A stretch of DNA of 64,000 nt, from contig BSDZ01000079.1 of NCBI GenBank assembly GCA_030268105.1, forward strand, positions 4,020,001 to 4,084,000, written 5' to 3'. This DNA is from Volvox africanus. Taxonomy: Eukaryota > Chlorophyta > Chlorophyceae > Chlamydomonadales > Volvocaceae. This document shows positions 13,863-25,689 of the stretch, in pieces. The notes beneath the pieces are model-generated. The model ran no database searches and was not told the origin of the DNA. It saw nothing but the letters and a program-made list of their open reading frames with translations. A program made the position numbers and the translations under genes. Numbering within the stretch: the first letter of the stretch is position 1; each line of letters begins with the position of its first letter.

Positions 13863-15118
13863 TCAGCTGCGAGTATCGGAGCTAGATTCCGACCTTGAGT
13901 CGCTGTCACCGTCACCGAAGGGCTGGACAGGCATGGTGAGCGCGCCAGCATTACCATTATTTGCTGCGTCTAACGATGTCCTCGACGTGCCCAGGCCTTT
14001 TGTGGCCTTCAGCGCCCGAAACGTCCGCCCGATGCGCTGGAACGACTCGTCCGCTTCATGAGGCTCGGTGACAAACCTATTCAGTTGGGAATATTGCCGG
14101 ATACCGGGATGGCAGCAGTTGAGAGCAGCGGTGATGACGGCAACGAGCGACATGAGTGGGTGTTAGTGGCGGTGATGGTGGTCTTGGCTGGTCTTGGCTG
14201 GTCTTGGCCGTGCTGAGAGACGCAGACTAGGGATGGTCAGCATGTTTGTTCGTGATGGCAGAGTTAATGGTGTTAATTCCCTAAGGGAGAACAAATGTTT
14301 GTGGCCTGCAATTTCATCCACTTGGGGCCCCCCTCCTTGAGTCCTCACTGCCCCCAAACGCACCGCTGCGTCCCGCTGTCGTAATGATCCTGCGTCACCT
14401 CGGCCCATACGAGAATATCGGCCAAGATCTGGCGTTTGCAAGAGGACGAAGGCTCCTTGCCACCGGACGCGCGTGTTTGGACTGCAACCTGCACCAAATG
14501 AGGATTGGCCAAAGGCATATGGAGCAGACAAGAGACCTTCCAACTCTCATGCAGCCCGTGGGGATAGGTTCATGCCGTCCCTGAGATCCAATTGGTTCTC
14601 AACGTTATCGCTAATCTCCTAGCGCTTACCATATGGCCTTCGCTACATTGTTCGCCACACATGCCATGCTCGTCACGGGTGCATGCCATATATGCAGCTG
14701 TTTGACCCACCTCGCTTGCAAAGACCTCGGCGAAAATCTCCCACCAGAGCGCTTCGCGGTCCTCACAGCAGATGTTAGGCCCACTAACAACGTCGCGCAA
14801 TATATGCAGGACATGTTCTAATCTCCGTGTCTGCTCCGGGTCCCTTGAGGTCAATTTTAGACTGACAAGGGCCTCCTCTATGCTGGCAGCTGGCACTGCA
14901 TCCAACGAGTCGCGTGTAGCCTTGTTGGGCATACTGATTCTGGATGCGATGGATTGCTTGCTGCTACTAGGCGTAAAATATCGCGTGAAAATACCACTGG
15001 TACGTCTGGCACACAGGATATGCCAGCTATCCGCAGGGTTGTAAGCCGTCACCCGCAAAGACCTAGGAAGGCCGCCACGAAGGCATTCATCTATCCACGC
15101 TGCGATGTATTCCTTCAA
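13863..15118 (-). CDS. Unidentified multi-exon gene (partial model)
   Basis: Three coding-like blocks on the minus strand. The first runs from at most 15118 down to 14630, ending at a clean donor GTAAGC; it is helical and charged (for example SIEEALVSLKLTSRDPEQ) and may hold a further intron near 15.0 kb. The second, 14488-14399, has a CAG acceptor and a GTGACG donor, is exactly 30 codons, and matches the first in phase 0. The third reaches a stop at 13863, with residues such as FVTEPHEADESFQRIGRTF and an acidic Ser/Asp-rich end; an acceptor just before FVTEP would leave it out of phase with block two, so an intermediate exon is missing or the third block is a separate gene. No family is recognised. 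Confidence 0.4.
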
Positions 15119-15995
15119 TGCTATTCAGGCCAATGCATAATTTTGATGCACTTGTGCAAGTATGGGCGAGGCAACGGAGTTGCCATTACAGGCAGAGTGT
15201 AGGAAAGCTGGATAACCTGGAATAAAATGCAGACGAGTTTGAAATGGGTTTGAATGGAGAGCTGCTTAGTTATAAGGACAGTTTTTTGAGGCAGGATGGG
15301 TAGACTTATTGGTTAACTAATAAAATGTATCCAGTGCTTTCACGTAAAACAAAGACCTCTTTAAGAATCATAGATGACTCTAACCTAAGTGTCTTTGAAC
15401 CACGTGGTCTCATTTCTAGGGTTGGGCCTCTTAGGGTGGTTAGGGACACTGGCCGTACATAGGCATTGTCTGTCACCGGTCAGTAATGTTCTACGAATGT
15501 TCATCGCACTACAATCTTGAATTCAAAGACCATCTGAGAGGAACTATCTATTTTCAACGTTTCAGATTGTCGCATAGGTCTATACTACCTATGGTGCTTG
15601 AGGTCTGCACTCCGCGGATCCTTGGACTTCCCCAACACAATACTGGTGGCTGAAAATAAATTTGAAGCACGAAAACTGACATGTAAATGATCCTGTGTTC
15701 AGGCCCCATGACTCCTACGCGGTATGGAATTGACACGTGGTGCTCTTGGATCGCCGAGCCCATTAACGTCTCGCTCATTGGCTCTCGTGTCGTTGCGAAC
15801 GTGCCGCCTTCCTCCAGTACCGCCTTCCTGGCCTGTACTACCCGTCTGTACTACCCGTCTGTACTACGTAGTACGTAAACCGTCTGGTGTTCAAACCCTC
15901 GCCCTCGTGCAACCGTCGTCCTCGCTCGCGGCGCAAACGGGCGCATCAGTGCGCACAAGTTCATACCAAGGCTCGATGCACATTCCTGAGCTCTC

Positions 15996-16986
15996 TTAAG
16001 CTTCGACTGCCGGCTCACATACCGGACCACCAACGATTGTCCCTGACTGCCGGGGGGCCCTAACCCGTTGCATGAGTTTGAAATCGTTCGGCATTGGGCG
16101 CCGACTTCGATCTGCACGCAATTGTAGCCGCTGCTGCCGCTGAATCTGCAGAAGATAATCCCCTTGATCCGGCATGTACGGATGTCTCCACGCTGCTGCC
16201 ACCGCCACGCTGCTGCCTCCGTTGCCGTAAATAGTTCTGTCTCTAGTCCGTCTCGATCCGTCTCATTGGCTAACCTGGCGGCTTGCCGACTTGACCCAAC
16301 GCCGCCGCTTCCATGGAGGATTAATCAAGGAAAGCTGCTACAGCCGCCGCAATTCGTCGCCGTACCTGCTGCCGCTGGCAGGTTCAAGGCCTGATGGGCC
16401 ACCTGAAAGGGATGGCATCCGGGATCTCGAACAACCAACGCCAGGTCCGGCACTGGCGGAGGCACCAACGACGTCATAATCCACGGCGCCGCCGCCGCCG
16501 CCATGGTAAGGCCGTGATGCCGCACGGCGGCCCATGCCGCCACCACGACGTCGACGCCTGGGGGCCTCTGTCCATTCCGGAGCTGGGACTGCGCTGCAGG
16601 GCCTTACGCATGTTTACGTTGATGTAGCGGGTGCTGCCGTGACGGCGGTCTATAAGCATAGTTATGCTGATTGCCGATGGCGGTCAGGAGCACCACCACC
16701 GCCACCACCACGACAGGAATGGTCCCTTTGATGGGGTAATCTTGTTGGGCCGAGGTGGTGGGCGAGGACGCCGAAATGACGTTTGAGGTTCGGAGTGAGC
16801 CAAAGGGGGGGGTAGATAGCGGCGAGGGCACGGCCGAGGGTGAGGATGGGATGGGCAACAAGGGCGCAGGAGAACAGGGTGCAGTATTGATAACAAAACA
16901 TACAAGATGTCAAACATACAAGACGCACGATGTTGGTTGATGGCAGGAAAGTCCTACTCACCGGTCACCTCTTTGATGCAATTCAT
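15996..16986 (-). CDS. Small single-pass membrane protein, unidentified
   Basis: Four exons on the minus strand: 16986-16962, 16740-16608, 16557-16366 and 16185-15996, giving 179 residues. Every junction agrees in phase; donors are GTGAGT, GTAAGG and GTACGG, and the second intron is only 50 bp. The protein starts MNCIKEVTDYPIKGTIP and continues into a Val-rich hydrophobic segment (about residues 16-29) that should span a membrane. Next come a basic Arg/His stretch, a Gly/Ser-rich part with GGGGGAVDYD, and a polar Gln/Arg-rich tail around YMPDQGDYLLQIQRQQ. A short N-terminus outside and a long basic tail in the cytosol would fit the charge pattern. The family is not recognised. The start is the only Met in the first exon frame, so an upstream extension is possible. 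Confidence 0.5.
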
Positions 16987-18510
16987 CACGAAACGGGACA
17001 GCCTTACGCCTTTTCCAGTCGGCTTTTATTAAGATTCTGAAATCACGTATACCAAACTGACAACAGCTCTTCCAGATCGTGCCGAACAATATGCTTTGCC
17101 TATTCGGCCAAGTGACTGGCTTTGTTGTTCGGCCCTCTTCTACACTTGTATCCGGCTTGGACGTAACATCGACATCCATCCCGCCACGGCAATTCAACGA
17201 TCGGGGTGATCAGGATCCGGGGACGAATGCGAGCTGGGAGGAAAGCTTCCGCGCATCTGGGTTGGGTAGGCAGGGGTAGCAAACTAGTCCATCCTACAAG
17301 GACGATACCGGAGCTTAGGCGTCATTAGAGAGGTTCTGCCCTGAGGTGCTCTCTTAAATATGTCCTGTGAGCCATATCAGAGGCCAGCCGGTGAAAGACC
17401 TATAAACACTCTTGACTCTTGTCTTCTTCGCTCCTGGACCGGGTGTCCTGACTAGGCTGCCTCCAGCAACGTACGTGCGCAAGGGAAGGCAATCCTGCAA
17501 AAATGCCTAGGTATTCATGCTCTCTGTAAGGATAATTGTCGGTAATTAATCGCAAGATTTGAAGTGTACCGGGTCTCCGGGGTGCGTTTGGAAGTAAGAT
17601 GGCCACACCTGTCAATTGAGAAATTTTAAACTAAAGGCACCAACGCGACAAATGCGAAATGGTACAAGTTACTAAACCGAGTTGAACTCCAATTCATGGC
17701 ATGTCCGCATTTGAGAAAAGCTGTGGAACACAAACTTTTGGTTGAAGAGCCTGTCCAGGTAAATCAGATCAGTGGTTGGGCATGTGGTTTCAGGGAGTAA
17801 TTTTACCTGATTCTTATAACTTATAAGGTATACTATTTAGCGGTAGCCAGGCAGGACTGACGTGTCATGCATCAGCTACCAACAAGACGTTGGCGGATGC
17901 CATTAGGGCTACAGTTTCACTGGTAAACGCCTATCCACCATTACATGGTGAATGTGAAGAAGATTTTAGAGTAACCGTGGTAAGAACACTGGTTTGCCTG
18001 CTCACAGGTTTACCTCCGTACGTAGTAAGGGCGGTTGTGCCGAGTCAGCACATTTATGAACATAAGCCGCGACGGCCATTTCCAAGGCTGAAATACAGTC
18101 ATATTTTATAACTGGTGTCAATATCGAGCTTACAAGATTGAGTTGCTTACCTCAGCAAAGCGCCTTTAAGCTCGCACAGCGTAATATATAACTGCCACGA
18201 CCCCCGATTGCCAGCAAAAGACCCCTGTAAGCGGTAGGTTTCGGATTCATAAAAGATGCATCATGTTTTGCCGATATAAGCTTAAATGCGTGGCTTAAGT
18301 TAGCCTCTATTGTCGTTTAACAGGCTTTCGCCGTCGCGGGTCATCATCTGAACGAACGCCAAGAAGCTTGGAAAGCATCCAGTAAGCCGGCACAAGAAGT
18401 TTGTATTTGACTGTCGGAATTATTTATAGCTGGAGATCTGCTTTGGGCAGTGGAGGACAATATCAAGACCGCCCCGCAGAGGTTGACGAAGGCACAAGGA
18501 CAACACGACA
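16987..18510. other. Intergenic stretch between divergent genes
   Basis: This holds the 5' sides of the small membrane-protein gene (minus) and the carrier gene (plus), so both promoters probably lie here. One isolated plus-strand frame at 17890-18111 looks mildly coding but has no convincing exon partners. No repeats of note are seen. Confidence 0.4.
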
Positions 18511-21500
18511 ATGGCGCAAAAGGTACGAAACCATACAAAGATTATTTCGTACTCATGATGCTAGGGAGTTTCATTTGGGGTGCATAAGTACATTTCCTCG
18601 CGAGCTGGTCGCTCTGCTCTCCATGTCGTCGTTTTAAGCTTCGGCACGCGCTATGCATTTGATAGTCGAATAAAATAACCAAATTTGATCTCTCAACATG
18701 ATTACACTGACAACAGTTATCGTGTTCTTGCTTCTCTAAACCCCGAACGCTTCAGTACCTCTCCGTGTAGTGCTCATACATTAGAAACCCCGATAGGCCT
18801 ATATTAAGATATTAACTATATGATTCATTCATTCCCAGGTCATTGAGCTTCCAGCTGCCGCCACTGCGACTACCGAAAATTCGAGCGGCAGCAGCGCAGC
18901 CATCTTCTTCATCCCCAAGTCGGTCATTACCGAGCTGTATACGAGCGGCATCAGCGTTGGAACTGCGAATACCGTGACGAACCCCCTTGGTGGGTGAAGA
19001 CGGAAAGAAAGCCTGGTGATCGTGTATCTATCGACATTATAGCGATGCTAGCCCGAATACGCACAATCGCCAGGCCGTTTCTTATGGGTGGTTCCGAAAC
19101 GTAGTGATATCATCATGGGCTCCCCTGCTGATATGACTTCACTCGTGAAGGCCCACGGATCAGGGCTTTTACACCGCCTTTATCATCACGATGCTTCTGA
19201 ACCCGGAATGGGCCAGAAAGGGGCCCCGTGCGCAGAAAGCCGTGCGCCTCTGCGCCTCCACCTGCCACTCAGACTCTTCGCAAGGGCGGATGCGAGCTGA
19301 CAGCTGAGAGGGTGCACGGCACTGCATCCTGACGCGCGCTTCCACCGTTGCCATGACGGCGGAGCCATTTTCCTCTCGATTAGGTGGCCTTCAGATGTGC
19401 CTTTCCGGTCCTGGTTTCCCTTCCCCTGCATGCCCTGCAGATGTGATCAAAGTGCGTCTCCAGCTTGCCCGCAACAATCTGGCTGCGGGGGCCAAGCCGC
19501 CAGGCATGGTAAGTCGACGTACACCGCATTCTTGCGGTCCTATGAGCTTATTGACCCTCTCTGGGCATGACGAGTTCTTTTTTGAGTTTGTAGCGACTAA
19601 CCATCAGTACAACTTGACTAAAATGTTCAGCCCAGTATATAGTATTATTTTTAAAGTAAATTTTAACAGCTTTGCTTGGAGTTCGTTTTAATGCCCGATG
19701 AATTAGACGATGAAGATTGGGCGGTTATGACTGACGTTTGGTTGGCTGGAACTGTTCGTGATGGATATTCTGACAAATCAAAGGGGATTGCAGTCGCGCT
19801 TACAACCCGCCTGCGGTCGCATGTGCTGTTCTGTGTTGCAGGTGGCGACTGGCGTCTCAGTCGTCCGCAATGAGGGCATTCCCGCGCTGTGGAGCGGCCT
19901 GGGCCCGTCGCTCGCCCGCGGCTTCTTCTTTGGCGGTAAGGCTCAAACGCTCTCCCCCTTTTTAAACGGAAAATTTCGCGATCAATTGACTGTACGTTAT
20001 TAGCATCTTGTCTTAGAGCGATAGAGTGAAGTACATTCACAGGAATGGATCTAAAGTCAATACTCCTATTTTTAACCTCCCACATAAGCACACCGCTCCA
20101 ACGTGTTTGTGTCTGTGTGTATTCGATATTGCTCTCCCGCCCTGACCCTCCTAGGTGCCCGACTAGGGCTGTACACGCCGATTAAGACTCTCATTTGCGG
20201 CGAGTCCGCGAAGCCAACGCTGGAAATGAAGGTTCTCTCTGGCTCGCTTAGTGGCGGTCTCGCCGCCGCCGTGACGTCGCCAATTGAGCTTATCAAGGTG
20301 GTGCCTGGATGCGAGGATTGACGGGGGGGCGGACCCCGACGACAGGGTCATCTAATTATATCCATTCTATCCGCAGTCCTCAGTGCTCTTGTTTTGCCCA
20401 GTTCCTATCTTGCATTCCCATGCGCGAGCATGAGTCGGCATGTAACTAACTCCTATCAACCCTAATAATCAACCCTAACTAACCCTATTCAATTCTAATC
20501 AACTGTAAGGTGTCATGCTTTGTGTAATGTAATCGCAGACGCGGCTCCAAGCCGCTGGCCGGGACCCCACCGCGGCTAAGACCAGCATGGGTGTCATTCG
20601 GGCCGTTGTGTCCCAAGATGGAATTGCTGGTTTGTGGAAGGGCGCCATGCCCGGTCTGGTGGGTCATTCGGGGAACTGGGGGCGGTTGACGAGGCAGGTC
20701 GGTAACTCTGCTACCGTTAAAACGTTATTATACGCCGGTTTTGATCGCTTGTGGGCGCAGGACTCGATTGGGATCGTGTCCCTAACTGCATAACCCACTA
20801 TGCGCATCTGGATCCCGTCCCGACCCCTCCCGTCCCGTCCCGTGTATGTTGGGTAGATTCGCTCGGCAATTTTGACAGCGGCGCAATGCGCGACGTACGA
20901 CGAGGTGAAGCGTGGCGTCATCGCCACCACCGGCTGGAATGAGGGCGCTGCGCTGCACCTCACCAGCTCGATGATCGCGGGTCTGGTCACAACCACAATT
21001 ACCAACCCCATTGACGTCATAAAGACGCGCATGTTTGTTGGTGAGCGATCGTATCCAATTTAGAACTTAAGAGCATGGTATTGCTTGCAAACATTACTTA
21101 ACATGGCAGCATTATGCGTGTCTCTATTGAAGAAAACTGCATCCGGAGAAGTCGTAACGCATGTCTGCCGTACGATCCACTTGATACCTGACTAGGGCGC
21201 TGACTTCCTTGTCGCTGCAGGCGGCAAGACATTCAGCGGGCCAATTGAATGCGCAGCGCTCATAATGCGGACGGACGGCTTGTCTGGATTCATGAAGGTG
21301 AGGTTGCAGGACGCGCCTGTTTAGATACCGACGAGGCTAGGTGGTGGTGTGTCTGTTTCGCGACGCTCTTGCGGGTCTAAGCTTTGCCGTCCCCGACTTC
21401 TGCATGTCCAGCGACTGACTTTGGGACTGACAGCAGGTCACCAAACGCTATCTCAGTCGCCATAATGACGCCCTCCTGTCCGCGAATCCCGCCACGCCGC

Positions 21501-21601
21501 AGGGCTGGTCAGCAAGCTACGCCCGCCTCGGGCCGCATACCGTCATCATGTTCCTGACAGCCGAGCGCCTTCGGAAGTACGCCGGTCTCCAGAGCCTCTA
21601 A
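18511..21601 (+). CDS. Mitochondrial carrier family protein (SLC25), uncoupling/dicarboxylate-type
   Basis: Nine exons: 18511-18522, 18839-18989, 19441-19508, 19842-19935, 20155-20297, 20539-20658, 20857-21040, 21221-21297 and 21503-21601, giving 315 residues, the usual carrier length. The first exon encodes only Met-Ala-Gln-Lys. All three solcar repeats are present, each with its signature: NPLDVIKVRLQ, SPIELIKTRLQ and NPIDVIKTRMF. Each repeat has the expected second half, such as ALWSGLGPSLAR-GFFFGGARLGLY and GLWKGAMPGLIRSA. The family sits in the inner mitochondrial membrane and exchanges metabolites or protons. The RLGLYTPIK and ATYDEVKRG segments resemble the uncoupling-protein/dicarboxylate/SLC25A30 branch, but the substrate cannot be read from sequence alone. 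Codons and splice sites are intact, so the gene looks functional. Confidence 0.92.
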
Positions 21602-22265
21602 TCTCCCGCCTATTGGTGGCGGTGAGCCGATTCGTTGGAAGCCTGTTAGGTACTGCAACCGCGAACTGGTTTCAAGTTTCAGGGTCTCGGATGATGATCC
21701 AGTGGCTGGCCTGCCGGTCGTTATGACATTGCGCTATTGGTCATCCAAAGCTTTGGGGCCAGGTTTGCTGTCTCACATATTGAGATATTGCAAGCTGGCA
21801 GAAACCATGTTACATGAGATGGTAGCCAACACGGGGTTGTACTGCTGGGGTGCACCATCTTCCTCTCCACAAATGAGAGTCGCGCAACGGATACGGAGCC
21901 TATGGGCTTGAGACGGTGTAGTTTCACTGACTTCTATTTGGGCGGACAATTCTGAACCTAGGGGTATGCAGCCAACCGTGTGCGCCATAATCTCCGTAAC
22001 TGGGGTGTTGTGGCTGCTGTAGATATATGTCATTTTGCCGTGCGTGGTTTCCTTATAGTGTACAAGCTTTTCATAACGAGAGAGAGAGAGAGAGCGTGGC
22101 GCTTTTCCCGGCGGATGTGCGTCTTTGGCAAATCGGCACATCTTCTGTGTTGGAAGACCTCCAAGACCTGGTATCAAACCTCGGCGAGATGTCATCCGAT
22201 ATTTTGTGATGCGGAGAGCCAAAAAACAGATGTCGTGAGCTCCCAAGTGTGCAGCAGAAGGGAAA

Positions 22266-22276
22266 TGTAAATGTAA
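22266..22276 (+). promoter_or_regulatory. Paired TGTAA polyadenylation signals of the carrier gene
   Basis: Two TGTAA motifs six bases apart lie about 665 nt after the carrier stop codon. They are the likely transcript end. A GA dinucleotide run at about 22078-22094 would lie in the 3' UTR. A further TGTAA near 22439 is an alternative. Confidence 0.45.
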
Positions 22277-23465
22277 AGCATCTGTGCATAATCGAATTTG
22301 CAGGATGTGCATTGACATCTGCTGAGTACAGCACTGGTGACCTCTCTCGACCTCAAATATCGCATACTAAGCTCAGCTGCCGCGTTTTAGGTTACCAGAA
22401 CCAGGCTGTACCTCTGCTAAGAACCGAGTATCCATCATTGTAACCAGCGCTGTTGTTACCGTGTGTTCAGCAGATGGCACTGACTAGTAGCAAACTCGCC
22501 GAGGAATACAAACCTTCAATCAGCAACTTCGAATTGCATGAAGCGGACGACTCGGCGGTGACCTGATTACTTATGGCAGACTTTGAGAATTGCGTGGCAT
22601 TGGGCGTCACAGCGACCATCGGCCCACCCCGTGTACTGGTTCCCGGAACGACAAGCCTTCCTGGAGGGCACAAACTCCCTACCGTCGGAGTTGCCTTGCA
22701 AGCAGTACGTCAGTCCCAAGAAATTAAAGAGAACACCCGGTCAAACACATCCACATTCCTCTACTAGACAAAAAGATACCTTTCAGACCGCCACAGTACC
22801 CACGGCTCGGCTTTTCAGCGTTACCACTCTACCGCTTCCCATAAATCAAAGATGACACATCGCTCGACCCTTATCTTTTCACTCACACAATTACTTTATG
22901 GGCAGTATGTAACTTAATGCAGTCGAAAGATCAAACCCCTGACACCCAACACCGGTAATCACGCGGCATAACAACAGCACATTTCGTCATAAACAGTGGA
23001 ATACGTGCAGCTACGACGCAACACGCTTGCGACACCTTCCCTGACAGCTCCTATAAAGGGGACACTCAGATGCGCACTGTACCGCAATAATGCGCGGCGG
23101 CTGCCAGAATACCACATACGACCACCGAATTTATCGAAAAAAGATAGGTGCCTGAGCAAGTCTAGGCGACGTGTTCACCCGCAGCTTCAAGTGGCCGGCC
23201 GCAAAAAGCCCCTAAAACAGAATCGATATGCTAGCTAAGGTTCGCTCTCAAGAGGTCCGTAACCTAGACTTCTGACCATGCAACTCTGGTGAACCCAAAT
23301 CAATGAAATCCAACACCTACCTAACGGCCCAAGCTGCTACTGTACTAAATTAACTCGCCCTTGCAAGCGAATCCTCTTAGAGGGAAATGTGTTTCACAGC
23401 ACTCTGCACTCAACCCAGCATCAAGCAGCTGCAGCAGCAGCACACCGACCATTCCTGTGCAAGCG
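22277..23465. other. Intergenic stretch between convergent genes
   Basis: This lies between the 3' ends of the carrier (+) and the PsbQ-like gene (-). Short frames only; no motif or repeat was recognised. Confidence 0.4.
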
Positions 23466-23470
23466 TTACA
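23466..23470 (-). promoter_or_regulatory. TGTAA polyadenylation signal of the PsbQ-like gene
   Basis: TTACA on the plus strand (TGTAA in the gene's sense) lies about 250 nt beyond the stop at 23718. Confidence 0.5.
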
Positions 23471-23717
23471 CGATGAACGCATATTCCTAGCTGGCTCCCT
23501 TAGACCTCCAAACTGAAGGATGAACACGATGCCGCAAAGCCCACGCGATGTAGCCAAGGCCTCGTGCTGTCAGCTTTTTAACCCTTGCACCTCCATTCTG
23601 TCTGCACTATTCCTCGGTCCAAGTATTTCAAGCCACACATGCACACAAGCATCAAACCAAGCAAGGGAAAGATGCTGCCGCATGTACCCTAAGGCACCGA
23701 AAAAAGAGATGCACCAA

Positions 23718-24587
23718 CTATTCAGGTACCAGGGATGAGGCCGATGGGTTGAGGCCAGTGTTGGCTGCGGCCTGCCCCGTCGTGGGCGCGGCAGGTGTTC
23801 CTGCCGGGGCTGGGGGCGGGGCTGGGGCAGGTGCCCCGTTGCCGTTGCCCTTTCCAAAGAGGCTCAGCGAAGCTGTGTATCGGGACGGTACGGTCGCAAG
23901 GTAACCGTCCAGCGATGCCGACATGAGGATGAAGGCCTGTTGAACCTGCTGTGCCTGCTGCGGGGGGACTTCTGTGGAGCTGAGCGCAGCTGCCGCCAGG
24001 GCAGCTCGCTCCAGGTCTTTGATGTGCTCATCCAGGTTTTTATACGCCTTCATCGTATCCGAAGCAGCTGTGTAGTCGTAATTTTGGAGGAGCGCCCAGG
24101 GCAAATGAAGCGCTGCGTGCCGAAGGTCCGCCATAGGCGCCAGTTTGAGGTCAATGCTAAGTATGTCATATTTTCCGGTTTGGATTTGTTGTGCGATTTG
24201 CTGCCATATCCGTGGTCGCGTCTGATTGATTATCGTCCAGTACTCCCTGACCCTCAGGTTGCAAGGGACATCTGAGACGAAGTCGTACGTAAAAATCGTC
24301 GGGTCATTCGGCTGTGGAGCCGGAGCCGGTGTGCTCACAGGGAAAGCGACAGCCGGGAGGGGCTCGCCTTGAGTGGGTGGTGGTGGGTCCGCGAGAACCG
24401 CAGAAGCTGTGGTGGCTCCCAGTCCGACTAGAAAAGTAAGCAACGATCGACGTGATGTGTGGTGTAAATTATCCGAGCTCGCACAAACAACTGACGTTCT
24501 CTGATTGAGTCGGCGACCTGCCTGGTTGCTAACCGTGCGATGAGCCATGCACCGCAGCCCTGATTGAATGCAAGCATGGTTTGCCAT
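23718..24587 (-). CDS. Thylakoid-lumen PsbQ-like protein
   Basis: One uninterrupted exon of 289 residues from the Met at 24587; a Met nine codons earlier (24614) is possible but begins with an unlikely hydrophobic run. The N-terminus is a two-part targeting sequence: a basic, Ser-rich chloroplast transit peptide ending near VVCASS, then a twin-arginine lumen signal (SRRSLLTFLVGLGATTASAV, cleaved after VLA at about residue 66). The mature part has a helix-bundle pattern typical of PsbQ-type proteins, with REYWTIINQTRPRIWQQIAQ, DLKLAPMADLRHAALHL and a final YTASLSLFGKG, followed by an unusual Ala/Pro/Gly-rich tail of about 45 residues. PsbQ-like proteins bind photosystem II or lumenal complexes on the lumen side. 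The lumen location is well supported; the PsbQ family call is moderate and the exact partner is unknown. Confidence 0.65.
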   Translation of the reverse strand: MANHACIQSGLRCMAHRTVSNQAGRRLNQRTSVVCASSDNLHHTSRRSLLTFLVGLGATTASAVLADPPPPTQGEPLPAVAFPVSTPAPAPQPNDPTIFTYDFVSDVPCNLRVREYWTIINQTRPRIWQQIAQQIQTGKYDILSIDLKLAPMADLRHAALHLPWALLQNYDYTAASDTMKAYKNLDEHIKDLERAALAAAALSSTEVPPQQAQQVQQAFILMSASLDGYLATVPSRYTASLSLFGKGNGNGAPAPAPPPAPAGTPAAPTTGQAAANTGLNPSASSLVPE

Positions 24588-25689
24588 CCTGATGATAAAG
24601 ACTATAGTGTGCACCCAAGTGGGTCAAAAGGTCCAACACGAAAGGCCGTACGCGCTTCTTTCTTGTGGAGGTCCTTGACACATTTTTGCTATTCTCCAAT
24701 GGAAGTCATTTGTTTCTTACGTTTTAAGAAATATTGAATTATAAGTTTGAAGATGAGTGGGATCTAAGTGAATATCCCCTTATCCAGGCCCCGTGACAAA
24801 GGCCTGGCCCATGTGGCATCATACATTACTGACACAAAGCACTAGCTGTGTTCGTGAATTTCCTGCCATCATAATGGAATCCCACAATTAGGTCCGTGCT
24901 GCTTGGCAAACCGGGACTCGTTAACCACCATAACAGAATGGTGTGTTGTTCATCGTATGCTCAAAGACTTGTTAACACTAATCCTTTAAAAATGAAACCT
25001 CAATGTGTCTTCTGATTTTCACTATAAGGCACTTACACGTTGATTACAACGTACAAGTTGGGAAACCTCGGCAGCTGCACTACCCGCCCTTCGCATCCGG
25101 CAGTTGCCACTCTTTCATCCACGCTGCATCGAAAAGAAGGTGATTCGTCTTTCCAATGTCATTATCGAACGTTCCCAGATGCACGCCTGGGGCACTCCCG
25201 GCTGCCAGGAAGGCTGTCACGGGCTATCCGTCCTGTTAGCTTTTCCGGACGGGGTTTGACCCCTCTTACTCACAGTGTGTCGCTTGTTGCTGATGTGCGC
25301 ACGTATTGGCGATAACTTAAAGAGCATAGCCACACTGTCGTTGAGGTAAAGGTTGCAACGTTCTCGTATGAATAAACCCCCGCAGGTGGCGTTTAGGGAC
25401 AGCGGCTCGAGTGATGCCAGGGAGGCTGTAAATATCAGTTGCAGTTGCCAAACGGGCCAATATTGCCAGGTTAGGCCTGACTATAACCCGTGAATAATGC
25501 GTAGAAGTTTAAGTTGCTTACGTCATCCACTCCTTAGATGCCTGATCGTTCGGAACGATAACACTTCGGATGAAAGAGGTGGCCAGGAAGCAAGTGGACC
25601 GTTACAACCGAGTGGAATGCAACTGGACCGTTACAAGTAGTTATGGACCTAACAAACTACCAAAAAATCGTGCCATGATGCGTAACGTA
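24588..25689. other. Intergenic stretch upstream of the PsbQ-like gene
   Basis: This contains the 5' flank of the PsbQ-like gene (minus) and the unrecognisable 5' side of the LINE remnant. No intact frame or motif is seen. Confidence 0.35.
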
